Of a stretch of 64,000 bases of DNA, positions 50,216 to 64,000 are shown one piece after another. This stretch comes from Acidovorax radicis. Its GTDB lineage: Bacteria; Pseudomonadota; Gammaproteobacteria; Burkholderiales; Burkholderiaceae_C. The notes under the pieces are model-generated. The model was not told the DNA's origin, ran no database searches, and was given only the letters and a program-made list of their open reading frames with translations. Where the stretch lies: assembly GCF_020510705.1 (NCBI RefSeq), contig NZ_CP075184.1:2542001-2606000 (forward strand). Direction: 5' to 3'. A program made the translations under genes and the position numbers. Positions within the stretch are counted from its first letter, which is position 1, and every line of letters begins with the position of its first letter.

Positions 50216-50597
50216 GCGGGGCCTGAAAAAATAAGCAGGGCCCGAAAACCACTGCTGCCGCCACCCCGTCTGCGCCAACAAGGCCTGGCTCGTACCGCCT
50301 GCGGCACAGCGTTTTGATTGCGCGCCTCGTCGGGTTTTCCTCCCGGTTCCCGTGGCGCTGGTGTGCCGCCACCGTCTCGACTTTGTGCGCTCTTCGCGGG
50401 CACCTGCCGCCAGGGCAAGCGCGCAGAGTACCGCGCCCGCAAGCCCCTGCTCCATGGCATTGATCTAGCGCAATCGAGCGCCGTTTTGTGCGCTTGCACG
50501 CCGCGTGATGCGTTCCCTTTTACGAAGTAGACACCTGGTGTCAATACATGTTTACGCTGATTTTCTACACTGGAAAAAACAATTTCCGGGTAGTTCA
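50216..50597. other. Intergenic region upstream of the ferric-reductase-like gene
   Basis: 382 bp. No gene I can support; a minus-strand frame starting near 50455 has a hydrophobic start but no family likeness. An FNR-type box candidate is at 50460-50473. Confidence 0.5.
50460..50473 (+). promoter_or_regulatory. Candidate FNR/ANR-type box
   Basis: TTGAT-N4-CGCAA resembles the FNR/ANR site TTGAT-N4-ATCAA, with one good half site. It is 125 bp before the ferric-reductase-like gene. Weak without a matching -10. Confidence 0.25.
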
Positions 50598-51932
50598 ATG
50601 CGCAACATCAAACGGTTTCTCTGGATGTATCTCGGCGCGCTGAGTGCGCTGTGGCTGGTGGCCGAGCTCACCGTCTGGGTGGCACCAGCCCATTTTTTTG
50701 ACTGGCGTGTGGTGCTGATGCAATACAGCGGGGTGCTGGCCATAGGTGTCATGAGTGCTGCGATGGTGCTCGCTGTGCGCCCTGTCGTCTTTGAACCCTT
50801 TTTTGGCGGCCTGGACAAGATGTACCGCCTGCACAAATGGCTGGGCATATCGGCGCTGGTGATCTCGACCAGCCACTGGCTTTTGGCCAAGGCGCCCAAA
50901 TGGCTGGTGGGTTGGGGGTGGTTGGAACGCCCTGCGCGGGGCGCGAGAGGCACTTTGCCCGACGCTCCGGTTCAGCAATTCCTGCTGGACCAGCGGCATC
51001 TGGCAGAGGGGGTTGGCGAATGGGCCTTCTACGCGGCGGTGGTGCTGATGGTGCTGGCGCTGCTCAAGTGGTTCCCTTACCGGTACTTTTTCAAAACCCA
51101 CCACCTGCTGGCCCTGGCCTACCTGGCGCTGGTGTGGCACTCGGTGGTGCTGCTCAAGTTTGATTACTGGAGTGGCGTGCTGGGGCCCTTCATGGCGCTG
51201 CTGACGGCGGCGGGCACCGTGTCGGCCCTGCTGGTGCTCTTTGGGCGCGTGGCAGCGGCCCGCAAGGTGGCGGGTGCGGTGGTGGGGGTTCGCCACCATG
51301 CATTGCTCCAGGTCACAGAGGTGGACATCCAGTGCGAAGGCGCTTGGCGGGGGCATGCGCCGGGCCAGTTTGCCTTTGTCACCCTGCATGCGGACGAGGG
51401 GCCCCATCCTTACACCATCGCTTCGGCGTGGGCGGGCGACGGGCGCATCACTTTCATCATCAAGGCGCTGGGGGACTACACCAGCACGCTGAGCGAGCGC
51501 GTCGCCCTCGGTGATGGGGTGGAGTTGGAAGGGCCTTATGGGAAATTCAACTTCCAGGGGGCATGCAAGCGCCAGATCTGGATTGGGGCCGGCATCGGCA
51601 TCACACCGTTTATTGCGCGCATGAAGGCGCTGGCGATGGCCCACGACGGGAAGTCCATCGACCTGTTTCATCCCACATCCATCGTCGATGAACACGCCAT
51701 CGGCTTGATGGCGCGCGATGCAGAGGCTGCAGGTGTGCGCCTGCACGTTCTGGGCAGCGAGCGCGGCGGCCCGCTGAATGCGGCGCGCCTGACCCAGCAG
51801 GTGCCCGACTGGCAGGACGCCGACATCTGGTTTTGCGGCCCCGCGCTTTTTGGCCGGTCGCTGAAGACGGACCTTATGGTGATGGGGCTGCTCGAATCCC
51901 GCTTTCACCAGGAGCTGTTTCAGATGCGGTGA
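50598..51932 (+). CDS. Ferric-reductase-like transmembrane flavoprotein
   Basis: 444 residues. The N-terminal half has about six transmembrane helices with histidines suited to b-type haem (RLHKWLGISALVISTSHWLL, KTHHLLALAYLALVWHS). The C-terminal half is a ferredoxin-reductase-like FAD/NAD(P) module: PYTIAS for FAD, GAGIGITPFIARMKAL for NAD(P) and a C-terminal WFCGPALFG. It likely moves electrons from cytoplasmic NAD(P)H across the membrane to an unknown acceptor. The ATG at 50598 begins just before the first helix. Confidence 0.85.
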   Translation: MRNIKRFLWMYLGALSALWLVAELTVWVAPAHFFDWRVVLMQYSGVLAIGVMSAAMVLAVRPVVFEPFFGGLDKMYRLHKWLGISALVISTSHWLLAKAPKWLVGWGWLERPARGARGTLPDAPVQQFLLDQRHLAEGVGEWAFYAAVVLMVLALLKWFPYRYFFKTHHLLALAYLALVWHSVVLLKFDYWSGVLGPFMALLTAAGTVSALLVLFGRVAAARKVAGAVVGVRHHALLQVTEVDIQCEGAWRGHAPGQFAFVTLHADEGPHPYTIASAWAGDGRITFIIKALGDYTSTLSERVALGDGVELEGPYGKFNFQGACKRQIWIGAGIGITPFIARMKALAMAHDGKSIDLFHPTSIVDEHAIGLMARDAEAAGVRLHVLGSERGGPLNAARLTQQVPDWQDADIWFCGPALFGRSLKTDLMVMGLLESRFHQELFQMR

Positions 51933-52020
51933 TCTGGGCGCTGTGCCCATACGAGGTTGGCGCTATTCAATGCGGCGGAGTATGCCTACGCGCCAGTGAA
52001 TGCGCCTGGCCCGATACGTC

Positions 52021-52656
52021 CTAGGTCGCCGCTTCGAGGCCCTGCGCAAAGTGGGCGTGCATGGCCTTCGCCGTGGCTTTGGCGTCGCGCGCCACCATGG
52101 CGGCGAGGATGGCGCGGTGCTCGTTCAGTGAGTCTTCGATGCGCCCCTGTTTGAGCAGTGAGTTGTGGCGGTTGAGCTTCATCACCTTGCGCAAATCGGC
52201 CACCATCTGGCTGCGCCAGCGGTTGTCGGCCAGCTCCAGCAGCAGCATGTGAAAGCGCTCGTTCACGGCAAAAAAGCGCTCGCGTTCGCTGGCGGCGGCC
52301 TCCAGCTCTGCATGCAGGTCCTGCAGCTCTTGCAGTTGCGCGGGGGTGGCGGTGGTGGCGACCACACCAGCTGCGTCGCTTTCCAGCAGGCTGAGCAGGT
52401 GGTACACGTCGCGCAGGTCTTTTTCGCTCATTTCGGTCACATAGGCGCCACGGCGCACCTTCATCGTGACCAGGCCCTCGGCGGCCAGCACCTTCAGCGC
52501 CTCGCGCAAGGGGGTGCGGCTGATGCCGAATTCTTCAGCAATCTTGAGCTCGTCAATCCAGCTGCCGGGCTCCAGTTCGCGGCGAAAGATGCGCTGGCGC
52601 AACTGCTCAGCCACTTCTTCGTAGAGCGCGCGGGGAGTGAGGGTGAGGGCAGACAT
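52021..52656 (-). CDS. GntR-family regulator (FadR subfamily, FCD domain)
   Basis: 211 residues. The N-terminal winged helix ([54 protein letters not shown]) is classic GntR, and the C-terminal all-helical FCD domain (about 80-205) has the metal/effector-binding histidines ([27 protein letters not shown]). It diverges from scpA and faces a palindrome within the scpA promoter, so it probably represses the propionyl-CoA/methylmalonyl-CoA operon and its own gene. The effector may be an acyl-CoA or organic acid; this is inferred. Confidence 0.9.
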   Translation of the reverse strand: MSALTLTPRALYEEVAEQLRQRIFRRELEPGSWIDELKIAEEFGISRTPLREALKVLAAEGLVTMKVRRGAYVTEMSEKDLRDVYHLLSLLESDAAGVVATTATPAQLQELQDLHAELEAAASERERFFAVNERFHMLLLELADNRWRSQMVADLRKVMKLNRHNSLLKQGRIEDSLNEHRAILAAMVARDAKATAKAMHAHFAQGLEAAT

Positions 52657-52685
52657 GGGGCGGATTGTAAGCTGCGTGGAATATT

Positions 52686-52715
52686 TTGAATCAATAATTA
52701 TGAATGATGTAAACT
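52686..52715 (+). promoter_or_regulatory. Candidate scpA promoter overlapping a palindromic operator
   Basis: TTGAAT, an 18-base spacer, then TAAACT forms a plausible sigma70 promoter 69 bp before scpA. The imperfect 19-bp palindrome at 52690-52708 (half sites ATCA.T.AT and AT.A.TGAT around a central T) fills the spacer. A bound repressor there would block polymerase; the divergent GntR protein is the obvious candidate. Confidence 0.5.
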
Positions 52716-52783
52716 CGCCGCCACATTGGGACCCGCCCTCGCGCCGTTTTACGCCCCACGCCATCTTCGGAGAAGCTTTCGCC

Positions 52784-54948
<2,165 letters not shown>

Positions 54949-54952
<4 letters not shown>

Positions 54953-55977
54953 ATTCAGGCGTGTTGTTGGAGGGCATGTTGCATGGCAACGCTGCCGTGC
55001 AGCGCCGCGCCATGTCCAAAGCCATCACCTTGCTCGAATCGACGCGGGTGGACCACCGCGCCCAGGCCGATGAACTGCTCACGCAGTTGCTGCCCCACAC
55101 CGGCAACTCATTTCGCCTAGGCATCAGCGGCGTGCCGGGCGTAGGCAAGTCCACCTTCATCGAGGCCCTGGGCCTGTACCTGATCGGTCAAGGCCACCGC
55201 GTGGCCGTGCTCACCATCGACCCGTCCAGCACCGTCTCGGGCGGATCCATTCTGGGCGACAAGACGCGCATGGAGCACCTGTCGGTGCACGAAAAGGCCT
55301 ACATCCGCCCCAGCCCGTCCAGCGGCACCTTGGGCGGAGTCGCAGAGAAGACCCGCGAGGCCATGTTGGTCTGCGAGGCCGCAGGCTACGACGTGGTCAT
55401 TGTCGAAACCGTGGGCGTGGGCCAGAGCGAGATTGCGGTGGCGGGCATGACAGACATGTTTGTGCTGATGCAGTTGCCCAATGCAGGCGACGACCTGCAG
55501 GCCATCAAGAAGGGCGTGATGGAGATCGCCGACCTGGTCGTCATCAACAAGGCCGACATCGACAAGAACGCCGCCACGCGGGCCGAGGCGCAGATCACGT
55601 CGAGCCTGCGCCTCTTGAGCCAGCACGGCAACCCGGAAAACGCGCACCACGACGAAACCTTGTGGCACCCCAAGGTCGTACAAATCAGCGCGCTGCTGGG
55701 GCAGGGTGTGGACAGCTTCTGGGCCGCCGTCACGCAGTTTCGCCAGCTGCAAACTGCCAATGGCCGCCTCGCCTCACGGCGCGAAAAGCAGGCGCTGGCC
55801 TGGATGTGGGAGCGTATCGACGCGGGCCTCAAGCTCGCGTTTCGCCAGCACCCGCAGGTGCGCGAGCTGCTGCCGCAAATGCAGGCCGATGTGGCCGCCG
55901 GGCGCATCGCGGCATCCACTGCCGCACGAAATCTGCTGCTGGCGCAATCCAATCAGGCGCAAGCAGCTATCAAATAA
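54949..55977 (+). CDS. meaB: MeaB/ArgK GTPase chaperone of methylmalonyl-CoA mutase
   Basis: 342 residues of the SIMIBI G3E GTPase class. Walker [10 protein letters not shown] (about 61-69), DPSS, the catalytic ETVGVGQSE and the guanine-specific NKAD are present. MeaB guards the mutase against inactivation and gates cofactor loading. It begins with GTG in a GTGA overlap with the scpA stop, so both are translationally coupled. The last codons (NQAQAAIK and stop TAA) are half a palindromic element, so the C terminus seems to have been set by the repeat. Confidence 0.95.
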
Positions 55978-55980
55978 ATA
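55949..55980 (-). repeat. Palindromic element, copy 14 (half copy at the end of meaB)
   Basis: Minus-strand reading ATTTGATAGCTGCT then TGCGCCTGATT: left arm and half the core. It contains the meaB stop codon. Confidence 0.6.
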
Positions 55981-56010
55981 GCAAATAACCGAATTCACCA
56001 AAGGACGACC

Positions 56011-57543
<1,533 letters not shown>

Positions 57544-57564
57544 GCGGACAAGGAGCATAAAAAC

Positions 57565-59613
<2,049 letters not shown>

Positions 59614-59645
59614 TCTGCCGCGTGGTTCACTGACCAATCCAGAAG

Positions 59646-59666
59646 AGGGGCCTTGCGCCCCTTTTT
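59646..59666 (+). terminator. Short terminator after pccA
   Basis: AGGGGC/GCCCCT stem with a 5-base loop and a 5-T run. Stem is short, so readthrough into the VOC gene is likely. Confidence 0.55.
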
Positions 59667-59670
59667 AGTG

Positions 59671-59722
59671 TTTTTGGCCTCTGGCACTTATGTATCAAGC
59701 GCAAGCAGCTATCAAATCAGGA
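59671..59722 (-). repeat. Palindromic element, copy 15 (leader of the VOC gene)
   Basis: Minus-strand reading: CCTGATTTGATAGCTGC, TTGCGCTTGATACATAAGTG, CCAGAGGCCAAAAA. It ends inside the CAGGAG ribosome-binding site of the VOC gene. Confidence 0.8.
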
Positions 59723-59728
59723 GTAACT

Positions 59729-60199
59729 ATGACTGCCTCTCAACGCCCGTTCAAAGTTCTGGGCATCCAGCAGGTCGCCATTGGCGGCACCGACAAGCAG
59801 CGCATGAAGACCCTGTGGGTGGACATGCTGGGCCTCACGCAGACCGGCACCTTCCAGAGCGAGCGCGAGAACGTCGATGAAGACATCCTGGCCATGGGCC
59901 AGGGCGCGTTCAAGGTCGAGGTGGACATCATGCAGCCGCTCGACATCGACAAGAAACCCGCCGTGCACACCACACCGCTCAACCACATCGGCCTGTGGAT
60001 TGACGACCTGCCCAAGGCCGTGGAATGGCTCACCGCCAAAGGCGTGCGTTTTGCGCCGGGCGGTATCCGCAAGGGGGCGGCGGGCTACGACATCACGTTT
60101 TTGCACCCCAAGAGCAATGACGAGTTTCCGATTGCGGGCGAAGGCGTGCTGATCGAGTTGGTGCAGGCACCCACGGATGTGATTGCCGCGTTGGGGTAG
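59729..60199 (+). CDS. VOC-family protein, candidate methylmalonyl-CoA epimerase
   Basis: 156 residues with two beta-alpha-beta-beta-beta glyoxalase modules: [14 protein letters not shown]...[11 protein letters not shown] and [18 protein letters not shown]...GVLIELVQ. Metal-ligand positions look like Gln (QQVAI), a middle Glu/Gln, His (NHIGL) and Glu (LIELV); the first ligand is Gln, where epimerases usually have His. Position after pccA in a propionyl-CoA operon suggests methylmalonyl-CoA epimerase, but lactoylglutathione-lyase-like activity is equally compatible with the sequence. The ATG at 59729 has CAGGAG 5 bases upstream. An in-frame ATG at 59690 would add 13 residues encoded by palindromic element copy 15. 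Confidence 0.7.
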   Translation: MTASQRPFKVLGIQQVAIGGTDKQRMKTLWVDMLGLTQTGTFQSERENVDEDILAMGQGAFKVEVDIMQPLDIDKKPAVHTTPLNHIGLWIDDLPKAVEWLTAKGVRFAPGGIRKGAAGYDITFLHPKSNDEFPIAGEGVLIELVQAPTDVIAALG

Positions 60200-60713
60200 G
60201 CGGCTGCTTGTTCCATCGCTCCGCGTGTTGGAGCCTATTTGACCCGGCAAAGGGCCAGTCGCAGTGATGCGGCTGGCCCTTTGCTTTGGTGTGCGTGTTT
60301 TTGCGCCGCCGGGTGTTGGTAGGGATCGGCGTGGCGCGCAACCTGCGAAATCACCGGCTTCGTTCGTCTTCTTCGCGCGGCGCGTACCGTAAAAGTGGCT
60401 TTCTCCGAGCCGTTGGGAAACGGGTTGACGGATGAATTGAATGCGTTGCGGGCTGATGGCAGCGGGTTGCTGCAGCGCGAAATGGCATGCGTTCAACCGC
60501 CGGCAAAAGCCGCGATTCATGGCATATCTGCAAGCAAATGGATGGCTGATTTGGACGCAGATGGGCGCGCCAAATTTTGGATGACTTTGTGGGCCCAAAG
60601 GCTGGATTGGCATGGATTTCTCGCCCAGAATCCGGCCGGTCACGTCGCACGGCTTGCGTAAAACACCGCACCAAGGCCGCGCCGGTTGCCATCGTCTTTG
60701 AAGAAAGTGCCCC
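60200..60713. other. Intergenic region upstream of bioB
   Basis: 514 bp. It contains the strong hairpin at 60247-60284. An 88-codon plus-strand frame (60395-60661) has no ribosome-binding site or family likeness and is not called. No biotin-repressor operator recognised. Confidence 0.5.
60247..60284 (+). terminator. Strong hairpin after the VOC gene
   Basis: A 17-bp stem (one mismatch) with GCAAAGGGCCAG/CTGGCCCTTTGC and a 4-base loop, followed by a short T-rich stretch. Likely ends the scpA-meaB-pccBA-VOC transcript and, being symmetric, could act on both strands. Confidence 0.75.
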
Positions 60714-61763
60714 ATGGAAATCAACGCAACAATCCCCACCCACCGCGCTCAGCCAGTGCGCATCCACCGCAATGCAGTTGCACCGGTGGTTGCCGGGCCG
60801 TGGACGGTGGAGGCCATTCAGGCGCTGCTCGACAAACCGTTCATGGACCTGCTGTTCGAGGCCCAGACGGTGCACCGCCAGCATTGGCCTGCGGGCAACA
60901 TTGAGCTGGCCACGCTGCTGTCGGTCAAAACGGGGGGCTGCCCCGAAAACTGTGGCTATTGCCCGCAGGCCGCCGAGTTCGACACCGGCGTGAAGGCCGA
61001 CAAACTCATGGAGGTGGATGAAGTGGTGCGCGCCGCCCAGGCCGCCAAAGACGCTGGCGCCACCCGCTTTTGCATGGGCGCCGCCTGGCGCGCCCCCAAA
61101 GACCGCGACATTGAAAAAGTCAGCGCCCTGATTGGCGCCGTGAAGGGCCTGGGCCTGCAGACCTGCGCCACGCTGGGCATGCTCGAATCACACCAGGCGC
61201 AGGCGTTGAAGGACGCCGGGCTGGACTATTACAACCACAACCTGGACACCGCCCCCGAGTACTACTCCGACGTGGTCAGCACCCGGGCCTACCAGGACCG
61301 GCTGGACACGCTGGCGCATGTGCGCACCGCAGGCATCAGCGTGTGCTGCGGCGGCATTGTGGGCATGGGCGAGGCGCCGGTGCACCGTGCGGGCCTGATC
61401 GCGCAGCTGGCCAATCTGCAGCCATACCCCGAGTCGGTGCCTATCAACAGCCTGGTGCGGGTGCCCGGCACGCCACTGGCCGACAGCGCGCCGGTAGATC
61501 CCCTCGACTTTGTGCGCGTAATCGCCGTGGCACGCATCACCATGCCGAAGGCACGCGTGCGCCTGTCTGCGGGTCGCCAGCAGATGGGCGACGCCGTGCA
61601 GGCGTTGTGTTTTCTGGCGGGAGCCAACTCCATCTTTTATGGCGACAAACTGCTGGTGACCGGCAACCCCGACGTGGAGGCCGATGTGCAACTGCTGGGC
61701 AAGCTGGGGTTGAACGGGCACCGGACCACAACCACTGAAAAAGAACAAACCGAGTGCCGCTGA
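60714..61763 (+). CDS. bioB: Biotin synthase BioB
   Basis: 349 residues, a radical-SAM enzyme. The [4Fe-4S]-SAM cysteines are Cys76, Cys80, Cys83 ([10 protein letters not shown]); [34 protein letters not shown] and the later GGIVGMGE and [13 protein letters not shown] are all standard BioB sequence, including residues around the [2Fe-2S] cluster. It inserts sulfur into dethiobiotin. It stands alone here, without bioA/D/F. The ribosome-binding site is poor. Its product is the cofactor of PccA just upstream. Confidence 0.96.
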   Translation: MEINATIPTHRAQPVRIHRNAVAPVVAGPWTVEAIQALLDKPFMDLLFEAQTVHRQHWPAGNIELATLLSVKTGGCPENCGYCPQAAEFDTGVKADKLMEVDEVVRAAQAAKDAGATRFCMGAAWRAPKDRDIEKVSALIGAVKGLGLQTCATLGMLESHQAQALKDAGLDYYNHNLDTAPEYYSDVVSTRAYQDRLDTLAHVRTAGISVCCGGIVGMGEAPVHRAGLIAQLANLQPYPESVPINSLVRVPGTPLADSAPVDPLDFVRVIAVARITMPKARVRLSAGRQQMGDAVQALCFLAGANSIFYGDKLLVTGNPDVEADVQLLGKLGLNGHRTTTTEKEQTECR

Positions 61764-61768
61764 CCCCA

Positions 61769-61795
61769 GTCACCCAAGTCACCCAGGTCACCCAA
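61769..61795 (+). repeat. 9-bp tandem repeat after bioB
   Basis: Three units of GTCACCCAR (GTCACCCAA, GTCACCCAG, GTCACCCAA) directly after the bioB stop, flanked by partial units. Confidence 0.75.
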
Positions 61796-61924
61796 TTGAC
61801 GCAGGTGGCGCGCCCGCTGGACAGCGTTGTCACCCGATTCGCTGCAGGGCTTAGCCACGCGGATCGCGTGCCAGCAGGCCCTCTGAGGCCGGTAGGCCAC
61901 TGCCGGATTCAACCCACTCCGGGA

Positions 61925-63115
61925 TCAGCGCGGCTCTTCGCCCGACATCCGCTCGACGCGCTCCGGGGGTACATCGGCGGCCAGGCGGTCGATCTCTGCC
62001 AGCCGCGAAGGCTCTGCGTCGGCGAAACGCTGGGCAATGCGCCGAAACTCTTCGGACAGCGCAAGAAAGGCGTCCACCATGTCGGGGTCGAAATGGCTGC
62101 CACGGCCGTCGCGGATGATCTCCACGGCATGTTCGTGCGAGTAAGCGGGTTTGTAGACGCGTTCTGAGATCAATGCGTCATACACATCCGCCACAGCCAT
62201 CAGCCGCGCGGACAGGGGGATGTTGTTGCCCATCAGGCCTTCGGGGTAGCCGGAGCCATCCCATTTCTCCTGGTGGCTGTAGGTGATTTCCTTGGCGTAG
62301 CGAAAGAACGGGTTGTCCAGCATCGCATCTGTTTCAGCGGCCACGATGGCGTCACGCCCCAGCGTGGTGTGCGTCTTCATGATCTCGAACTCTTCGGGCG
62401 TGAGCTTGCCGGGCTTGAGCAGGATGCGGTCAGGAATGCCCACCTTGCCAATATCGTGCAGGGGCGCCGATTTGAAGATCGTCTCGATGGCGGTGTCTGT
62501 GAGATCGTCTTTGAAGCGCGGGTGGTCTTGCAGGTGGCGAGCCAGCGCCTCAACATAGTGCTGCGTGCGCCGGATGTGGTTGCCGGTCTCGTTGTCACGC
62601 GTTTCGGCCAAAGACGCCATGGCGCGTATGGTGGCGTCCTGCAGCTCGGCCAATGCGCGTGTGCGGTTGGTGATCTCCTGCTCCAGCAACAGGTTGTGCC
62701 GCGCCAGGTAGTCCCGTGCACGCTTGAGCTGCAGGTGGTTGCGCACACGGGCCATCACGATGGCGGGGTTGATGGGCTTGGTGATGTAGTCCACCGCACC
62801 CAGCTCCAGGCCAATGCTTTCGTCTTCCGACGCGCTCATGGCAGTGAGAAAAATAACCGGAATGTCTTCGGTGTCGGGGTTGAATTGCAGGCGGCGCAGC
62901 ACCTCGTAGCCGTCCATGTCCGGCATCATGATGTCCAGCAGGATCAGGTCGGGCTTGCTCTCTGCGGCCACGATCTGCAGCGCTCGCTCGCCACTGGGTG
63001 CCAGTTTGACCTTGTAGTCCGTGCGCAGAAGATCGCTCATCAGTGACAGGTTGTCGGGGGTGTCGTCGACAACCAGCACCGTGCACTTACCGCTTATCTC
63101 CAGTGGGCTGTTCAT
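61925..63115 (-). CDS. Response regulator with HD-GYP cyclic-di-GMP phosphodiesterase domain
   Basis: 396 residues. A receiver domain (about 10-125) has DDTPDN, the phospho-acceptor in LILLDIMMPDMDG, and the K-P of YITKPINP. A coiled linker leads to an HD-GYP domain (about 190-370) with HDIGKVGIPD and HQEKWDGSGYP, all metal-binding residues intact. It probably hydrolyses cyclic-di-GMP when phosphorylated. The start at 63115 overlaps the end of the upstream kinase gene by 29 bp; an alternative in-frame ATG is at 63136. The kinase is the likely phosphodonor. Confidence 0.9.
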   Translation of the reverse strand: MNSPLEISGKCTVLVVDDTPDNLSLMSDLLRTDYKVKLAPSGERALQIVAAESKPDLILLDIMMPDMDGYEVLRRLQFNPDTEDIPVIFLTAMSASEDESIGLELGAVDYITKPINPAIVMARVRNHLQLKRARDYLARHNLLLEQEITNRTRALAELQDATIRAMASLAETRDNETGNHIRRTQHYVEALARHLQDHPRFKDDLTDTAIETIFKSAPLHDIGKVGIPDRILLKPGKLTPEEFEIMKTHTTLGRDAIVAAETDAMLDNPFFRYAKEITYSHQEKWDGSGYPEGLMGNNIPLSARLMAVADVYDALISERVYKPAYSHEHAVEIIRDGRGSHFDPDMVDAFLALSEEFRRIAQRFADAEPSRLAEIDRLAADVPPERVERMSGEEPR

Positions 63116-64000
63116 GAACCGGGTCCTCTTTGTCATGTGGGTGGGAGATTCGGGCTTTGCGCAGGGTGGCCAGCGCATTCACAAAATCGTAGCTGTCCAG
63201 CGCGCGCTTCATGGGGGGCAACGCAGGTCCGAGCAGACTCCTCAAGGCAGAGGCCTCTGCGTTGAAGAGCTCGATGGCTTCCGAATCGTCGTCTGCCAGC
63301 AGGGCCTCCAGCCGATCCAGCAGCTGTTGTGCCGCAGCGGTATCGATGGGCGCGCTTGCCGCGCTGTCTGCGCCATAGGTGTCGGGTTCATTTTCCAGAG
63401 GCAGGGCGGTTTGCAGCGCCGCTATCAAGGCTTTGCACGCGGTGTCTACGGGTTGCAGCAGTGCTTCCAGGGTGGTCGCGGGTGCGTTCTGTCCGATGGC
63501 CTGTTCTGCCGCGTGGGCCAGTTCAGCCAGTGGCCCCGCGCCAATTGTGGCGGCTGTGCCTTTGAGCGTGTGCATGGCGCGCTGTGCATTGTCTGGTTGG
63601 TGTGCTGCCAAGGCGGCACGGGCGGTTTGCACTGCCACAGCCTGCCCGGCCACAAATTTGCGCAACAGGCTTTCGTAGGCCGGGCGCTTGTCGAGCACGC
63701 GCCGCAGGCCGGCCTTGACGTCCAGCCCGCCGATGCGCTGCAGCGCATCGGGGCATGGGGCGAGGTCAGGTGTGGGTTCGGAGGCAGCTATCGCCAGCGC
63801 GGTAGCGGGGTCTTCTTGCGCCACTGCGCGCGGTTTGACCCATCGCAGCAGGCTGGCAAACAATTCGTTCGGATCAATGGGTTTGGCAAGGTGGCCGTTC
63901 ATGCCAGCTTCCAGGCAACGATCTCGGTCACGGCTCATGGCGTTAGCGGTCATGGCCAGCACAGGCAGCTCGGCCCACTGGGGGTTGCCGCGCAACAAGC
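63087..64000 (-). CDS. Hybrid sensor kinase, C-terminal receiver-HPt part (5' end outside window)
   Basis: Only the last 304 residues are seen; the frame is open to the right edge. The end of a receiver domain (ELPVLAMTANAMSRDRDRCLEAGMNGHLAKPIDPNEL) is followed by an HPt domain with the phosphorylatable His in MHTLKGTAATIGA. This is the typical tail of a hybrid histidine kinase that relays phosphate to a separate response regulator. The overlapping HD-GYP response regulator downstream is the probable target. Confidence 0.85.
   Translation of the reverse strand, partial: LLRGNPQWAELPVLAMTANAMSRDRDRCLEAGMNGHLAKPIDPNELFASLLRWVKPRAVAQEDPATALAIAASEPTPDLAPCPDALQRIGGLDVKAGLRRVLDKRPAYESLLRKFVAGQAVAVQTARAALAAHQPDNAQRAMHTLKGTAATIGAGPLAELAHAAEQAIGQNAPATTLEALLQPVDTACKALIAALQTALPLENEPDTYGADSAASAPIDTAAAQQLLDRLEALLADDDSEAIELFNAEASALRSLLGPALPPMKRALDSYDFVNALATLRKARISHPHDKEDPVHEQPTGDKR

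Noticed and set aside
49544..50455. Minus-strand frame with a hydrophobic start opposite the dihaem cytochrome c
   Set aside because: It is antisense to a clear cytochrome gene with two CxxCH motifs and has no family likeness; a shadow frame.
60395..60661. 88-codon plus-strand open frame upstream of bioB
   Set aside because: No Shine-Dalgarno, no family likeness, and high-G+C DNA readily gives frames of this length.

Overview
The window reads as high-G+C chromosomal DNA from a betaproteobacterium of the Comamonadaceae, Acidovorax-like. The basis is my recognition of the protein sequences, the smc-zipA-ligA order, complete PHB synthesis and degradation genes, a methylmalonyl-CoA/propionyl-CoA carboxylase cluster, and a short palindromic repeat scattered through it. 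I see no rRNA, tRNA, CRISPR array, insertion sequence or prophage.

Layout. 1-1.9 kb: a cut-off acyl-CoA thioesterase diverges from an XRE/ScfR-type short-chain acyl-CoA regulator, with matching operator-like boxes between them. 2.2-5.4 kb: a CHASE-PAS-GGDEF-EAL protein. 5.8-13.6 kb: smc-zipA-ligA-patatin. 13.6-16 kb: a class A penicillin-binding protein. 16.4-18.5 kb: an ECF sigma factor, zinc-type anti-sigma factor, periplasmic metal-sensor-like protein and His-rich secreted protein. 18.6-22.7 kb: Nudix hydrolase, fumarylpyruvate-hydrolase-like protein, MarR regulator, zeta GST isomerase, PgeF and a small membrane protein. 22.8-26.9 kb: phaC-phaA-phaB. 27.4-35.1 kb (minus strand): dapC-dapD-pilU-dapE-prmB-ABC-F. 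35.3-37.6 kb: a chemoreceptor with a C-terminal Cache-like domain and an RnfB-like ferredoxin. 37.6-40.5 kb: intracellular PHB depolymerase and a RelA/SpoT-domain protein. 40.6-43.6 kb: a second CHASE-GGDEF-EAL protein. 43.6-51.9 kb: dusA, a frameshifted acyltransferase, Lrp regulator, saccharopine-dehydrogenase-like protein, acyl-CoA synthetase, dihaem cytochrome c and a ferric-reductase-like flavoprotein. 52-60.2 kb: a GntR regulator diverges from methylmalonyl-CoA mutase, meaB, pccB, pccA and a VOC protein. 60.7-64 kb: bioB, then an HD-GYP response regulator and the end of a hybrid kinase.

Links between genes. Carbon storage (phaCAB, phaZ), propionyl-CoA use (mutase, MeaB, PccAB, VOC protein) and biotin supply for PccA (bioB) form one metabolic theme. 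Two GGDEF-EAL proteins and one HD-GYP protein give a cyclic-di-GMP theme. The RelA/SpoT-domain gene beside phaZ may tie alarmones to PHB breakdown.

The most unusual feature is a dispersed palindromic element of about 45-60 bp with an AGCGCTT-N7-AAGCGCT core and a TTTTGATAGCT arm. About 15 copies are visible. Nine lie between genes and six lie inside or at the end of real genes (ligA, pgeF, prmB, dapE, scpA, meaB). All six coding copies are read on the same strand of the element and in the same frame, giving a peptide like ALxxQALxAIK. This resembles the in-frame palindromic elements known in Rickettsia, and I know of no description of it in this group.
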